This document shows, piece after piece, positions 44,880 to 55,385 of a stretch of DNA of 64,000 nt. The position numbers and the translations under genes are program-made. Origin of the DNA: Tolypocladium sp. Sup5 PDA-1 (lineage: Eukaryota > Ascomycota > Sordariomycetes > Hypocreales > Ophiocordycipitaceae); assembly GCA_000750105.3 (NCBI GenBank), contig JPHH03000003.1, forward strand, positions 1,116,001 through 1,180,000, in the 5' to 3' direction. Under the pieces are notes generated by a model, which was not told where the DNA came from, did no database searches, and saw only the letters and a list, made by a program, of their open reading frames with translations. Numbering within the stretch: position 1 is the first letter of the stretch; each line of letters starts with the position of its first letter.

Positions 44880-46532
44880 ATGAAGGATGATACCGGAGGC
44901 CCTGGACCGCCGCCCGCCCATGGGCCACCCCCCGAGAGGCTCGATGCCGTGGCGGCAGCAGAAGTCCTTGGCCAAGTCTCCAGCCATCCGACAGTGTCAG
45001 AAGTAGACACCCTTGGGCGCAAGTCGACCACCTTTGACGACCCATCCGCTGCGCCGACCCCAGCTGTCCTCGAATCTGCCGAGCAGGTCTCCAGAGTCTC
45101 GAGCGGCCCGCCATACAGCGCCTTCTCCCGGTCGACCAAGATCTGGGTCACCACCATGGTCACCATCTCCAGCGTCGTCTCGCCCATGACAGCCAACCTC
45201 TACTTTCCCGCCTTGAACGAGGTCGCCACCGACCTCAACGTCTCCGTCTCGCTCATCAACCTCACCATTACGACCTACATGGTCTTCCAGGGGCTGTCGC
45301 CGACCATCTTCGGCGACTTTGGCGACATGGCTGGCCGCCGCCCGGCCTTTATCGTCGCCTTCCTCATCTACCTGTTTGCCAATATTGGCCTGGCACTGCA
45401 GCGCGACTACGCAGCTCTGATGGTGCTTCGATGTCTGCAGTCCGCCGGCAGCAGCGGCACACTTGCCCTCGCGTATGCTGTCGTGGCGGACATCTCTCCC
45501 AGCGAGGAGAGAGGCAGGTACATGGGCATTGTAGGCGCTGGAGTCAACTTTGGGCCGACGATCGGCCCGGTGCTCGGTGGCATTCTGAGCGAGTTCCTCG
45601 GCTGGCCGTCCATCTTCTGGTTCTGTACCATCTTTGTTTTTGTATGGCTCATCCCATGGACTCTCTCGGTCCCCGAGACATGCCGTGCGGTTGTTGGTAA
45701 CGGCTCCATACCACCGCCCAAATGGAACATGACCCTGATCGACTTCATCCGACGCCGCGGCGTCAACCAGCGACCAGAGTCGGCGCCAAAGGTGAAGATA
45801 CGAATGCCGAACCCCCTAAAGACACTCTACATCGTGTTCAGGAAGGAAGAAGGCCTGCTCTTGTTCATCTCCGCCATCATATACCTCAACTTCATCCTGG
45901 TTGGGGCCACCCTGTCGACACTGTTCATGCAGATTTACAAGTTTGACGCGTTGGAAGTCGGGCTTTGCTATCTGCCGTACGGCATTGGCTGCTGCCTCGC
46001 CAGTCTTGTCCAGGGATATGTCGTCGATTGGAACTTTCGCAGAATTGCGAAGAAACGTGGGATGCCGGTGCAACGCAAGCGGGGAGAGGTCCCGATTGAC
46101 TTCCCCATCGAAACTGCGCGGATCCAACCCATATATCCGGCCCTCCTAATTGGAGCCGCGTCCCTCATCGGCTGGGGATGGGCGCTGCAGTTCGAGGCCA
46201 ACGTGGCGGTACCCCTGGTGCTCCTGTTCATAATCGGCATGCTTGTTCCGACGTCCTTTAGTGTCCTTAACACCCTCATCGTCGACCTCAACCCCGATGC
46301 TCCAGCGACGGCGGCGGCGGCCAACAATCTGGTGCGGTGCTCCTTTGGTGCCGTGGCGACGGCCGTGATTGACTACATGCTCCATGCTATGGGCAGAGGG
46401 TGGTGCTTCACGTTCCTAGCGCTGGTCATGGTGGCGTGTTTTATCGGACTGAGGGTCCTCGAAAAGCGTGGCCCTCGCTGGAGGGCCGAAAGAGCGAAGA
46501 AGGCTGGCAACGAGGACAGCCAGGAAAAGTGA
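44880..46532 (+). CDS. MFS multidrug-type transporter, DHA1 family (Qdr/Aqr1-like)
   Basis: Proton-coupled exporter of the drug:H+ antiporter-1 family with twelve predicted membrane spans; substrates unknown. Single exon, 550 aa. A cytosolic N-terminus of about 88 residues (Pro/Ser-rich) precedes TM1. Motif A in loop 2-3 reads GDFGDMAGRRP (145-155). A motif-C-like GIVGAGVNFGPTIGPVLGGIL lies in TM5, a hallmark of antiporters. The central loop (about 295-340) is basic. The motif LPYGIGCCLASLVQGYVVDW in the second half and NPDAPATAAAANNLVRCSFGAVATAVID fit the QDR/AQR1 group, members of which export quinidine, polyamines or weak acids in yeasts. No cluster genes stand beside it, so a housekeeping or detoxification role is as likely as drug resistance. 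Confidence 0.92.
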   Translation: MKDDTGGPGPPPAHGPPPERLDAVAAAEVLGQVSSHPTVSEVDTLGRKSTTFDDPSAAPTPAVLESAEQVSRVSSGPPYSAFSRSTKIWVTTMVTISSVVSPMTANLYFPALNEVATDLNVSVSLINLTITTYMVFQGLSPTIFGDFGDMAGRRPAFIVAFLIYLFANIGLALQRDYAALMVLRCLQSAGSSGTLALAYAVVADISPSEERGRYMGIVGAGVNFGPTIGPVLGGILSEFLGWPSIFWFCTIFVFVWLIPWTLSVPETCRAVVGNGSIPPPKWNMTLIDFIRRRGVNQRPESAPKVKIRMPNPLKTLYIVFRKEEGLLLFISAIIYLNFILVGATLSTLFMQIYKFDALEVGLCYLPYGIGCCLASLVQGYVVDWNFRRIAKKRGMPVQRKRGEVPIDFPIETARIQPIYPALLIGAASLIGWGWALQFEANVAVPLVLLFIIGMLVPTSFSVLNTLIVDLNPDAPATAAAANNLVRCSFGAVATAVIDYMLHAMGRGWCFTFLALVMVACFIGLRVLEKRGPRWRAERAKKAGNEDSQEK

Positions 46533-46590
46533 GCGACGAAGCGGGCGAAGAAGTTATATGAAGTATGAAGATACACGAAGCATAGCAGCG

Positions 46591-46620
46591 GCGTTGGCAA
46601 GCGTTGGCAAGCGTTGGCAA
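46591..46620. repeat. Three perfect 10-bp repeats (GCGTTGGCAA)
   Basis: Direct repeat in the 130-bp spacer between the convergent MFS and EMC4 stops. Confidence 0.95.
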
Positions 46621-46662
46621 GACTGAGATGACCTTTTTTAGTTGCAATAATGACACATGATT

Positions 46663-47353
46663 TTATAGAGCTGTCACAGCCCAGTCTAGGGACTCTCTCT
46701 GTGACTCCCACATCAACCAATCTGAACGTGTGGTCCTGTAATCCGGGTCAGTTAGTGACAAGTAGAAATCTTCAAAGAAGCAAACTTACGGTAAAAGGCC
46801 CATGGCGTTCACCTTCCAGATACCGACGGCCAATGCCACTAGCTGCATTGCCACGTAGACAAGCTTTGTCTGGAGCATCTTGGACGAGTTTCCCTCGGTC
46901 ATGAACCGCTCGAAAGCCTGATTCGTGTTCATCAAGCCGACCAGAGGGTTCTTGAAGGCCATGAAAACCATCATGATGCTGAAGATCTGCAGCGAATTGC
47001 CCGACATGTACATCATGATGGCAGTCATGGGCAGGGACTTGACGGGGGCGAGCGCCACCTCCCACGCCTTCTTCAGCTTAAGGGTCTCCATCTCGTCGGT
47101 CGTCGGGGCCTTTCGCGGCTGCGGCTTGCCATCCTTCTTCTAATCCAGTACATCAGTTAGTCACCGGACCAATCAATCGCCGTCCGTATGAGGAAAGGAC
47201 AGAGAGCTGAGCGGGCGGCGGGCGCACCTTGGAGCTCGAGGAGCTGGAGGGGAAGCCGAGGGGGTCCGAGGCGCCGGGAAGCTTGTTGCGGGCCGGCGGC
47301 GGGGATTCGAGCTGCGCGACCCAGACGGGGACGCTGGCTGTTGAGGGCGCCAT
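46663..47353 (-). CDS. emc4: ER membrane protein complex subunit 4 (EMC4)
   Basis: Subunit of the EMC insertase, which places tail-anchored and multispanning proteins in the ER membrane. Three exons: 47353-47228, 47139-46790, 46735-46663; 182 aa. The N-terminal 45 residues are polar with a serine run. KAWEVALAPVKSLPMTAIMMYMSGNSLQIFSIMMV is the family signature and first hydrophobic segment. The second is KLVYVAMQLVALAVGIWKVNAMGLLP. The end TTRSDWLMWE is diagnostic and lies only in the 73-nt last exon, which no long open frame reveals. Confidence 0.95.
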
Positions 47354-48079
47354 GCTGCTGCTAGGAGGTGGACGATGGAGGCGAAGACGTCGTCGGTCGT
47401 CGTTGGATGAGGTTCGCAGGACAGGTACGAACAGGATCCACCGTGGCAGGTAGTACTTACTCGTATGCGCGCGCCAGTCCCAGCCCGCTTAATCGCAACT
47501 GCTTGAGGTGCTTACATAGCTTATCGATAGCTGGGGTATCCGCAGCCCCCCTGCTTGCCGTGTGCCCCGAATCTTCAACTTCCCCTTTCTGTCCGGCTTG
47601 ATCGGAGCAAATGCGACGCGCGCGATCACGACGAGAGCTGTCCTTTACATCGAAGACGACGAGGCGAGCCCCACGAAACCTACGAAACGCAAGCGACCGT
47701 CGGCCACAGGATCGCGCGCCGCTGAATGCCACCGCGGGTGCTGCGAAGCTCATTGGTCGGACCGCAGCGTTTGGCGTTCTTCTGCCTCCAACACTGCATG
47801 TGACGAATCCCCCCCTCCACGAAGCACGGCCCAGAGTGTTCTTTTGGCGCTGTTCAGTCAGCCGGCCCCAAGTCGGCTGTGTCCGCGCGCCGCCACCCAA
47901 GCTGTCAGAGCGGCGGTCTCGACAGGTCGTCGATACGGCGTGAGGGGCTCGGAACGTCTCCATCCCGGCGATACCAGATTTACCCGCACACCACGTCGCG
48001 TGACGAGGCTTCTACCGTACCTAGTCAACGGCACGACCTACCTCCAGCCGGGGTACGGATACTACAAGTCACCACCACC
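47354..48079. promoter_or_regulatory. Divergent promoter region, EMC4 / AP-1 beta
   Basis: A 726-bp interval between divergent starts. GCTTATCGATAGC at 47519-47531 (core TATCGATA) lies 166 bp before the EMC4 ATG. No supported gene. Confidence 0.5.
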
Positions 48080-50648
48080 ATGTCGGCCAAGGATGGTGGA
48101 GGGGACTCCAAGCTGTTTGCACGAGTAAGCTCCCCAGCCCTTTTTGCTTCTGGCGTCGCCTGGCCCCTCGTGTCCGCTCTGTGGAACACACTCTACCTCG
48201 TCGCGATTAGTATCTCGCAGGCCATCACCCCTATACTGTCTTCGAGGTGCTGTGTCGTCGTCGCAGCGCGTGCCCCCTTTGCCCTCTTCATAACATGCCC
48301 TCTCTACACCCTCCCCGGCCCTGCCACCCGATAGCAAGATGATGGGCGCGTTCCAAGTGTACGCACCAGCGGTGTCGTTCGACAAGCTAAGAACTCGGCA
48401 GGGCAAAGTAGCCGAGCTACGCATCGAGCTGAACAGCGGCGGAAAGAAGGACAAGAACTATGCCATCAAGAAGGTCGCGCTCAAGCGCATTGTCGCCAAC
48501 ATGACGATGAGCAATAACGACATGGTTGCGCTGTTCCCCGACATAATCGCATGCATGCACATTCCGAGCTTGGAAATCAAGAAGATGTACGGGCCCCCCT
48601 GCGATGACAAGCGGCGGAGATACTGATGGGCGTATAGGTGCTTCCTCTATCTCGTCAACTACGCCCGTGTGCGGCCAGAAATCGCCGTCAAGGCGATTCC
48701 CATCTTGGAGAATGTGAGTTGGACCGTGGCCATGGCGGAGAGCGCCACTAACAAAGCTCTCAGGACATGGAAGACCATAACCCTCTCGTTCGGGCCCTTG
48801 CTCTGCGGACCATGTCATATATTCACGTCAAGGAGTTTGTCGAAGCGACCGTGCCAATCGTCAAGCATATGCTGCGGGATTCCGACCCATACGTGCGAAA
48901 AACTGCGGCCTTCTGCGTCGCCAAGCTGTACGACCACGACCGGCAAATGGTGGAGAGATCGGACCTCATCGACCGCCTCAATTCGCTGCTAAGGGACGAC
49001 AATCCTACAGTGGTGGCCAGCGCGCTGGCTGGGTTAATGGACATATGGGAACGGAGTGATGCCATCAAACTTACGATAGACTACAGCAATGCGTCCAAGA
49101 TGGTGGCGATCCTCCCAGACTGCTCCGAGTGAGTCATCCGGGATCCTGTCGAGACGAGGGATGCTAACGCATATCAGATGGGGCCAGACATACATATTAG
49201 AGGCATTGATGTCATACGTGCCACAGGAGACTGGCGAAGCCGCATTGTTGGCCGAACGCATTGCGCCGCGGCTATCTCACTCCAACTCGTCCGTGGTCTT
49301 GACTTGCATCCGGGTCATTCTTTACCTGATGAACTACATCGCGGATCAGAAGCAGATATCGGCCCTTTGCAAGAAGCTCTCGCCCCCTCTGGTGACGCTT
49401 CTAGCCAAAGGCCCCGAGGTGCAATACTTGGCGCTGAGGAACGCGTTGTTAATATTACAGAGGCGACCCGAAGTGTTGAGAAACGATATCCGAGTCTTCT
49501 TCTGCAAATACAACGACCCGATTTACGTCAAGGTGACGAAGCTGGAGCTCATATTCATGCTCGCCAACGAAAACAACATCGACGAGGTCTTGACGGAGCT
49601 GAGAGAGTACGCCACGGAGATTGATGTGCATTTTGTGAGGAAAGCGGTCCGTGCCATTGGCAAGCTGGCTATCAAGATTGAGCCTGCGGCGCGGCGGTGC
49701 ATTGACCTGTTGCTGGAGCTCGTCTCGACAAAGGTCACCTATATCGTGCAGGAAGCCACCGTCGTCATCCGAAACATCTTCCGAAAGTACCCCAACCAGT
49801 ACGAATCCATCATCAGCACGCTATGCGAGCACCTGGACTCGTTGGACGAGCCGGAGGCCAAGGCAGCCATGGTGTGGGTCATTGGAGAGTATGCCGATCG
49901 CATCGAGAACAGCGACGCCCTGCTCGATGACTTCCTGTACTCGTTTGCCGAGGAGCCGGTGGAGGTGCAGTTGGCCCTCCTGACGGCTACGGTCAAGCTG
50001 TTCATCCAAAGACCGACCAAGGGGCAGGAGCTGGTGCCCAAGGTGTTGAAGTGGGCGACGGAGGAGACCGACAACCCGGACCTGCGGGACAGGGCCTACA
50101 TGTACTGGCGGCTGCTGTCGACGGACATGAACGCGGCAAGGCAAATCGTGATGGGCGAGAAGCCGCCCATCACTGCCGAAGCAGAGCGACTGGAGGCGCC
50201 GACGCTCGAGGAGATGTGCCTCAACGTCGGGACTCTGGCAACGGTCTATCTTAAGCCGGTCCAGACCGTGTTTCGGTCTGCGAGGCCGCGGAAGCTGCAG
50301 GACTCGCCGGCACTGCAGAAACAGAACCTCCTGGTGGATAGAGACGGCCAGAAGAGCATCAGCATGTTTGGGCGAGGCGCCCAGCCGACGGACATTGACC
50401 TGCGGAGCCGGAACGCGGCGCCGGCCAACGGGGAGGGCAACCTGTCTCAGGCGGTGAGCGACGCAGACGCCTACTTCTCGAGCGTCGGAACGCAGCAGAT
50501 GGCGGCGATGCGGATAGACCAGGGCGACGATGTCTTCGGCGGCGGGGGAGGAAACGTGACGAGCTATGTGGTGAGCGCGCATGCACCGCAGGCAGTGATC
50601 CAGCCGGCGCAGGGCGGTGGCAGCAACGGTGACTTGTTGGTGTTGTGA
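48080..50648 (+). CDS. apl2: AP-1 clathrin adaptor complex beta subunit
   Basis: Large beta subunit of the clathrin adaptor at the trans-Golgi network and endosomes. Five exons: 48080-48124, 48339-48586, 48638-48713, 48764-49128, 49178-50648; 734 aa. The trunk is an adaptin solenoid: FLYLVNYARVRPEIAVKAIP, LALRTMSYIHVKEFVE, DPYVRKTAAFCVAKLYDHD, then ARRCIDLLLELVSTKVTYIVQEATVVIRNIFRKYPN. After about residue 590 a low-complexity hinge with a glycine run ends the protein, so the C-terminal ear of animal beta-adaptins (about 940 aa) is absent, as I expect in fungi. The first exon (MSAKDGGGDSKLFAR) rests on a good donor, but the 214-nt intron has no clear branch point; a start at MMGAFQ (48339) is the alternative. 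AP-2 beta is less likely. Confidence 0.9.
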
Positions 50649-53402
50649 GGGGACAACAGATGGGATGTTGGTGGCGACGGTGGATAATTTGTACTACGCG
50701 ACGAATGCAGCGCGACTACTCCGTACCTGGGTTGGAGTTTGTCTCCAGAACGGGCGAGGGGCGACATAATGCGGAACTACGGGGAGAACAAGCCGGGCGT
50801 CAGTTTCAAGCCGGTAACACGGCCGAGTTGGATTCGACTTGCTACCAATGTTGCCACGAGTCGAGGGGCCGTCACGGACCACATCCCGGGGAGGCAGGAC
50901 GCATGCCAAGAACGAGCATCACGGTTTCGTCGACAGCCGGCCGGCGAGACGATCCAGTCCAGATTCCACGGGCTCGTGCTGAGAAGCGTCGTGGGTTCGT
51001 GGGCGGCGTCAGGTCTGGACCGTGGGCTGCCGCTGTCAACGGCCACGTGCCATGTGCCATGAAGGTTGACGCCGTTGAGCACGATGTGATGTGCACCCTT
51101 TTGTCTAAGAATAGGCACTATACGTATGTACTGAGTGGACGGCGATTGGATGGACAAGAAAGACGGTGGTATCGCGACGTTCGAGTACAGTCGAGTGTCG
51201 GTATCGCAGAGTTCCATTGTTGTTGTTGCTGCGGCATTGAGGTCAAATACGGTATACCCGCCATCTGCATCACAGTGATGCTGCGCTGTCTCACCACGGG
51301 AACCACTCCAACGCAGACGGCATAGCCCCCTTCCCACCGCGTGGTGTCTCGGCAGCAGAGCGGCAGTCGGCGTGCCGGGCCCAACGTTTATTCTCCGTGC
51401 CGCGTTGGGTTGGGTCCAGCAGCAGCCTCCGCGCCGTCCAGTCACGACCGTCGGCGGGCGACGCTGGAATGCTGATTGCGGGTTGAGCTGTGAACTTAAT
51501 CTACGACGGAGGGGGAGCGGATGTGGTGGTTGGTGGTGTGCATGAAGGGGGCTGTGGCTGTGCGACGACGTTTGGGGGACTGTCGGGGAGGTCGTCTTCA
51601 CGGCGAAAAAAAGATGCAAGGTACTGATACTCGTATGTATGTACTCCGTATGGGGGTTGAGGTGCGTTCTGCGAGGGAGGTTGATTGACGAGATCCATGG
51701 ATTGACGACGGGCGGCTCCCCACGGGGGCGGCTCGCGGCGAGCAGTACCTTAGGTAGTGAGATCCGGGGCCGATGGGCTGGCGATCCCATCCCCCATCGC
51801 ACCAGCCCGTGGCGGACCGCGACCAGTGGAACCTCTGGCTGCGCTTTAATAGATGCCGTACCAACGCAACGGCCAAACGCAGCGATCAAACGGTGCAGCG
51901 CCACAACGAACGCATCGCCCTGCAGCGAGCCGCGCCTTGATCCGGTACGATGCCGCAGGTGACGAGGGCAGGCCTGCTGCTCTGATGTTTATGCGCCCTG
52001 TGCCCTGTTTGTTGTCAGGTCGTCTTCCGCGCGCTGTGTGGCTGATGCGATGACTACTTTACCTACTCGTGGGTTGCCTTGGCTGTTTACGGTAGGTCGT
52101 TGGTAATGGATTCCAAATGCAGGCTTGGGCTCAGCCTTGGGGGGAGGAGATGATCTCTGGTGCATAGGTCCCCCGTTATGGCTGCTGTTGAATGGTATTG
52201 CCATCTGGGAATCAGGGCGACGGCGCCTCAAACCCAGCCCAGCCGGCCATCGATGTCGTACATACATACAGACAGACCCCCAACACGGACTCCATCCACT
52301 CGCGGTACAACTGTGCATGCGCCTTCTTCGACGTTCCTCGCCTGCTCTCGTGCCCAATTAATATCCCACATAAACCTGCAAGTGTCTCAGACACACAAAA
52401 CGGCCAGGGTCCAGCCCAGCAGCGAAGCAGTCCCCCAGCGCACCGCAGCGCAGCGCACCTCAGTGTTGGTTAGCTCCTCGCTGGACCCGCCGCCCAGCAG
52501 CCGCCGCACCGGCTTCAGCGACCAATCACCGCCAGCGTCGGCCATCCCCAGACAGCACAACTGGTGCCCGCTGCAGCTCGCTGGAGAGTGCGTCTCTCGC
52601 CATCTCTCCCGTCGCTGCATCAGCTGCTGCTGTTCGTCGTTTTAGGAGCCTGCCCAGCCAACTTGCCTACCTTACCTAGGTACGCTCCCCTTGGCTCCGT
52701 CCCCCGAAAGGACCGCAGGCGAGTCAGCGCTCGACTTGGCCAGCGCCTTGGCCAGCGCCTTGTTCATCGTCATCCTCGGCCACAGCCACGCCCGGCCCGC
52801 GCTGCGTTGCTTGGCCCCTGTGCTGTGCTGTGCTGTGCTGTGCTGCTCCCTTCGCCGTCCAGAATACTTAAAACCAACCCATCCATCACTATCGCGGCCC
52901 CGGTCAGACCACTATCCATACCACGGTCCCCGGCTATTACAGTACATCGCCACCCTCAATTCAGCCCCAGACATTAGCGGTGGCCCTCGACGTTTAGCGC
53001 CTCGACGTTCGCTCGCTTCAGTCCGCAGCCGGCGTTCCGTCTCCCCACTCGAGTCCCGTGTGGCCCGGAACCTGGCTGGGCCAGCCTGTGTGCGCCACTG
53101 TGGTGCCGTCCAGTCCTGGCCAGCACCTGCTAGAGGCCGTCGACCAGCCTCCAGGCCTGACGTCTGCATTGCGATCCTCCTCCGAGCATATCCGACGCCG
53201 TCTGGCCTCTTCCGTCTGGCCTCTTCCGTCTCATCTCCTCGCTCCCTCCTCCATCGCCATCATCCCGACGAGCTGCCGTTTTGTCGCCTCCCAACCGCTG
53301 CGTATGAATTGAGTCGGTCTGCCCGCTCCTTTCGCCAGCCCCCATCGCCGGTGCGACACCGCTCGAAGCCGCCACCACACCCGTCCCCTCGTTTGCACCA
53401 AG
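50649..53402. other. Intergenic, 2.75 kb, the longest gene-free stretch
   Basis: The left part is the 3' flank of the adaptin gene and the right ~800 bp are the promoter and C-rich leader of the UBL3-like gene. A minus-strand frame of 375 codons (50777-51904) and a plus-strand one of 316 codons (52691-53641) show no domain. The TACTCCGTA motif occurs at 50717-50725 and 51648-51656. A repeat lies at 52821-52845. No supported gene. Confidence 0.5.
52821..52845. repeat. (TGCTG)5 pentanucleotide repeat
   Basis: Five perfect copies, about 560 bp upstream of the UBL3-like start. Confidence 0.9.
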
Positions 53403-54223
53403 ATGGAGTCGACCATGAGCGGTGGCAACACCACCTCGCCCGACGACGCTCGCCTCGAGCAGCCCAGAGACGCCGTCCCGATGGAGACGATGCCTCAATC
53501 GCCTGCGACGCAAGGCGATTCGACCAAGGCCGCAGCCGAACACCCATCAGAATCAAAGGGCCTCGCCGCCGACCCCGAGCAGCCCGCCACGGGCCAAAGC
53601 GATACCCCGGGATCGCTCAAGGGCAAGGAGAAGGAAGATGACGCTCCCGCGCCGCCTTCCAAGGAGAGAAGCGACTCCGTCCTGGCCATCGGCCCCGCCC
53701 AGGACGACATACGAGCCGTTTCCCAGGGCACAACCGACAGCGGCCCGGTGTGCAACATTACGCTGCTGCTGGCTTCAGGGGGCCGCCACCCGTACAAGCT
53801 GGATGCCAAATATCTCGCCAGGAGGAATGTCGCCATGCCCGAGGAGACGGAGAGCGGGCATCCGGATCCCTTCAGCATCAGCGTCTACACACTCAAGGAA
53901 CTCATCCTGCGAGAATGGCGCAGCGACTGGGAGGCGAAACCAGCGAGTCCAAGCAGCATACGGCTCATTCATTTCGGCAAGCTGTTGGACGACAAGGAGC
54001 AGCTAAAAAGTAGGCGCATATGCCTTTGCACCATCCTCAACGGCTGACTAACGAGCAAACAGAGTACCAACTCAGCATCGAGAATCCAAACGTCATACAT
54101 ATGAGCATCCGCCCCTCCGACCTTGACGAGGAGGAGCCCAAATCCGGCAGTAAGAGCCTCCCCTCGGGCGGCAGCGACGGTCAGCGCTCCAGGGGCGGCA
54201 GCAATTGCTGCGTCATCTTATGA
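53403..54223 (+). CDS. UBL3/MUB-like membrane-anchored ubiquitin-fold protein
   Basis: Two exons: 53403-54009 and 54063-54223; 255 aa. The first ~110 residues are disordered and rich in Pro, Ser, Ala and acids. The ubiquitin-like fold spans about 115-225: VCNITLLLASGGRHPYKLD, DPFSISVYTLKELILREWRSDWE, SIRLIHFGKLLDDKEQLKK and NVIHMSIRP, which match the UBL3/membrane-anchored ubiquitin-fold family. It ends CCVIL: the last four residues form a CaaX box whose final Leu favours geranylgeranylation, with an adjacent cysteine available for palmitoylation. Family members sit at the plasma membrane and can dock E2 enzymes or sort proteins to vesicles. There is no C-terminal diglycine, so it is not a conjugated modifier. 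The long N-terminal extension is unusual compared with the 117-aa animal UBL3. Confidence 0.85.
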
Positions 54224-54856
54224 GGGACGAACGCGATGCATGTCGACGACCATGCTGCGCACAGCGGGTGCGCCTCACATTAAGCTTTACTCGAGCGTGT
54301 CTCGAAAGCGGGACGCGAGAGCTCCAGCCCCAATCGAATTATGCCCCAACCAAGCGACTTCAGACGGGGACTGCCCGCTCGACCCTGCTGGCAGGCCTGA
54401 CATACGGCTCTCCGGAGCGGGAGCGATAGCGATGGCCTCCCCCGTACCATACACTCATTGAATCATTTCGTTCCTTTCTCTTGGTCTATTGTTTTAAAAG
54501 GGAAGCAGCGCATGACGGCAACATTACCGCGGAAGAACGGAGGGAAACCGGAGTCTACATAGGCGCATCGTATCATCTTGTACAAATGTATTTTTCCTCG
54601 TCTACTTCCCCCGTCTTCTTGCGGGCAGGCAACCCCGAGAGGCCTTGCCCGCTGGGGGGGCATGGGCATGTCCATAGCAGGATAGAATCGCAGTTGTATT
54701 TTGCTGCTGTCCTCGTACACTTGGCACGCATCACGCACTTCCTGATGTGGGCTTTGGATCTTGACATCTATTGTGTCGTGGTGTTGTTGTACATGTAGTC
54801 TAACTCCCATTGCCATCCGTGTCTGGCCGCATCCCTCCCCTTGGCAAGCTCTACTC
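54224..54856. other. Intergenic between convergent genes
   Basis: A 633-bp interval between the stops of the UBL3-like gene and UMP1; 3' UTRs on both strands. No supported gene; both ~110-codon frames at 54463-54816 are antisense to each other. Confidence 0.55.
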
Positions 54857-55385
54857 CTACTTTTGAATCTTGAGCTTCTTCTCCATCTCGTCGTGGAAGC
54901 CGACGACGCCCCTCGTCTCCTCGCCGGTAAAGATGTCCTCCCAGGTAATCATGTCCTCCCGTCCACGCAGGATATCCTCGTGCACGCTGGGCAGGCAGCT
55001 GCCGCCGCCGAGGGCCATGGGGCGCCACTCGCCGTCGCGGACAATCTTGAGCTCCATGCCGCGGCGGATGGGCTCGGCGATGCCAAAGGTGCGGCGCAGG
55101 GACTCCATGCGGACGGCCTCCTGGGTGGCCTCCCAGCTCTTGAGGCGGGCCTCGAGCGGGTGGGACGATGCGGGCGGCGCGGCGGCGCTGGCGGAGTCGT
55201 GGGGGGACGGGCCGACGCCGTGGCGGAGGGTGTCGTGGACGCCGGGGGCCGAGGGGGCGGAGGAGGTGTGCGTGTGGGAGAAGGAGGAGGGGTTGGCGTG
55301 GGAGGGGACGATGCGCATGGACTAGGAGGCGAGGGTGTCAGTTTGCGGTGTTGAGGGCGAGGGACGGGACGGGGAGGCTTACCAT
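54857..55385 (-). CDS. ump1: Proteasome maturation factor UMP1
   Basis: Chaperone that enters half-proteasomes, times their joining and is the first substrate degraded. The main exon, 55321-54857, codes 154 aa: PGVHDTLRHGVGPSP, HPLEARLKSWEATQEAVRMESLRRTFGIAEPIRRGMELKIVRDG and EDIFTGEE are diagnostic. The family N-terminus is MSxRIVP. Upstream, ATG at 55385-55383 is followed directly by a GTAAGC donor, and the exon begins TCC ATG CGC after a CCTAG acceptor, so splicing yields MSMRIVPS, 155 aa. A start at the internal ATG (55318) giving 153 aa is the alternative. A Ser/Ala/Pro-rich insert follows the N-terminus. Confidence 0.93.

Noticed and set aside
44880..46532. MFS gene as part of a secondary-metabolite or resistance cluster
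   Set aside because: Neighbours are syntaxin-18, EMC4 and AP-1 beta; no synthase, P450 or cluster regulator nearby.
50777..51904. 375-codon minus-strand frame as a gene
   Set aside because: No recognisable motif, mixed low-complexity composition, overlapped by similar frames on both strands. Kept only as a point to check.
52691..53641. 316-codon plus-strand frame
   Set aside because: Runs through the leader of the UBL3-like gene and overlaps its coding region in another phase; Arg/Pro/Ser-rich as expected from C-rich leader DNA.
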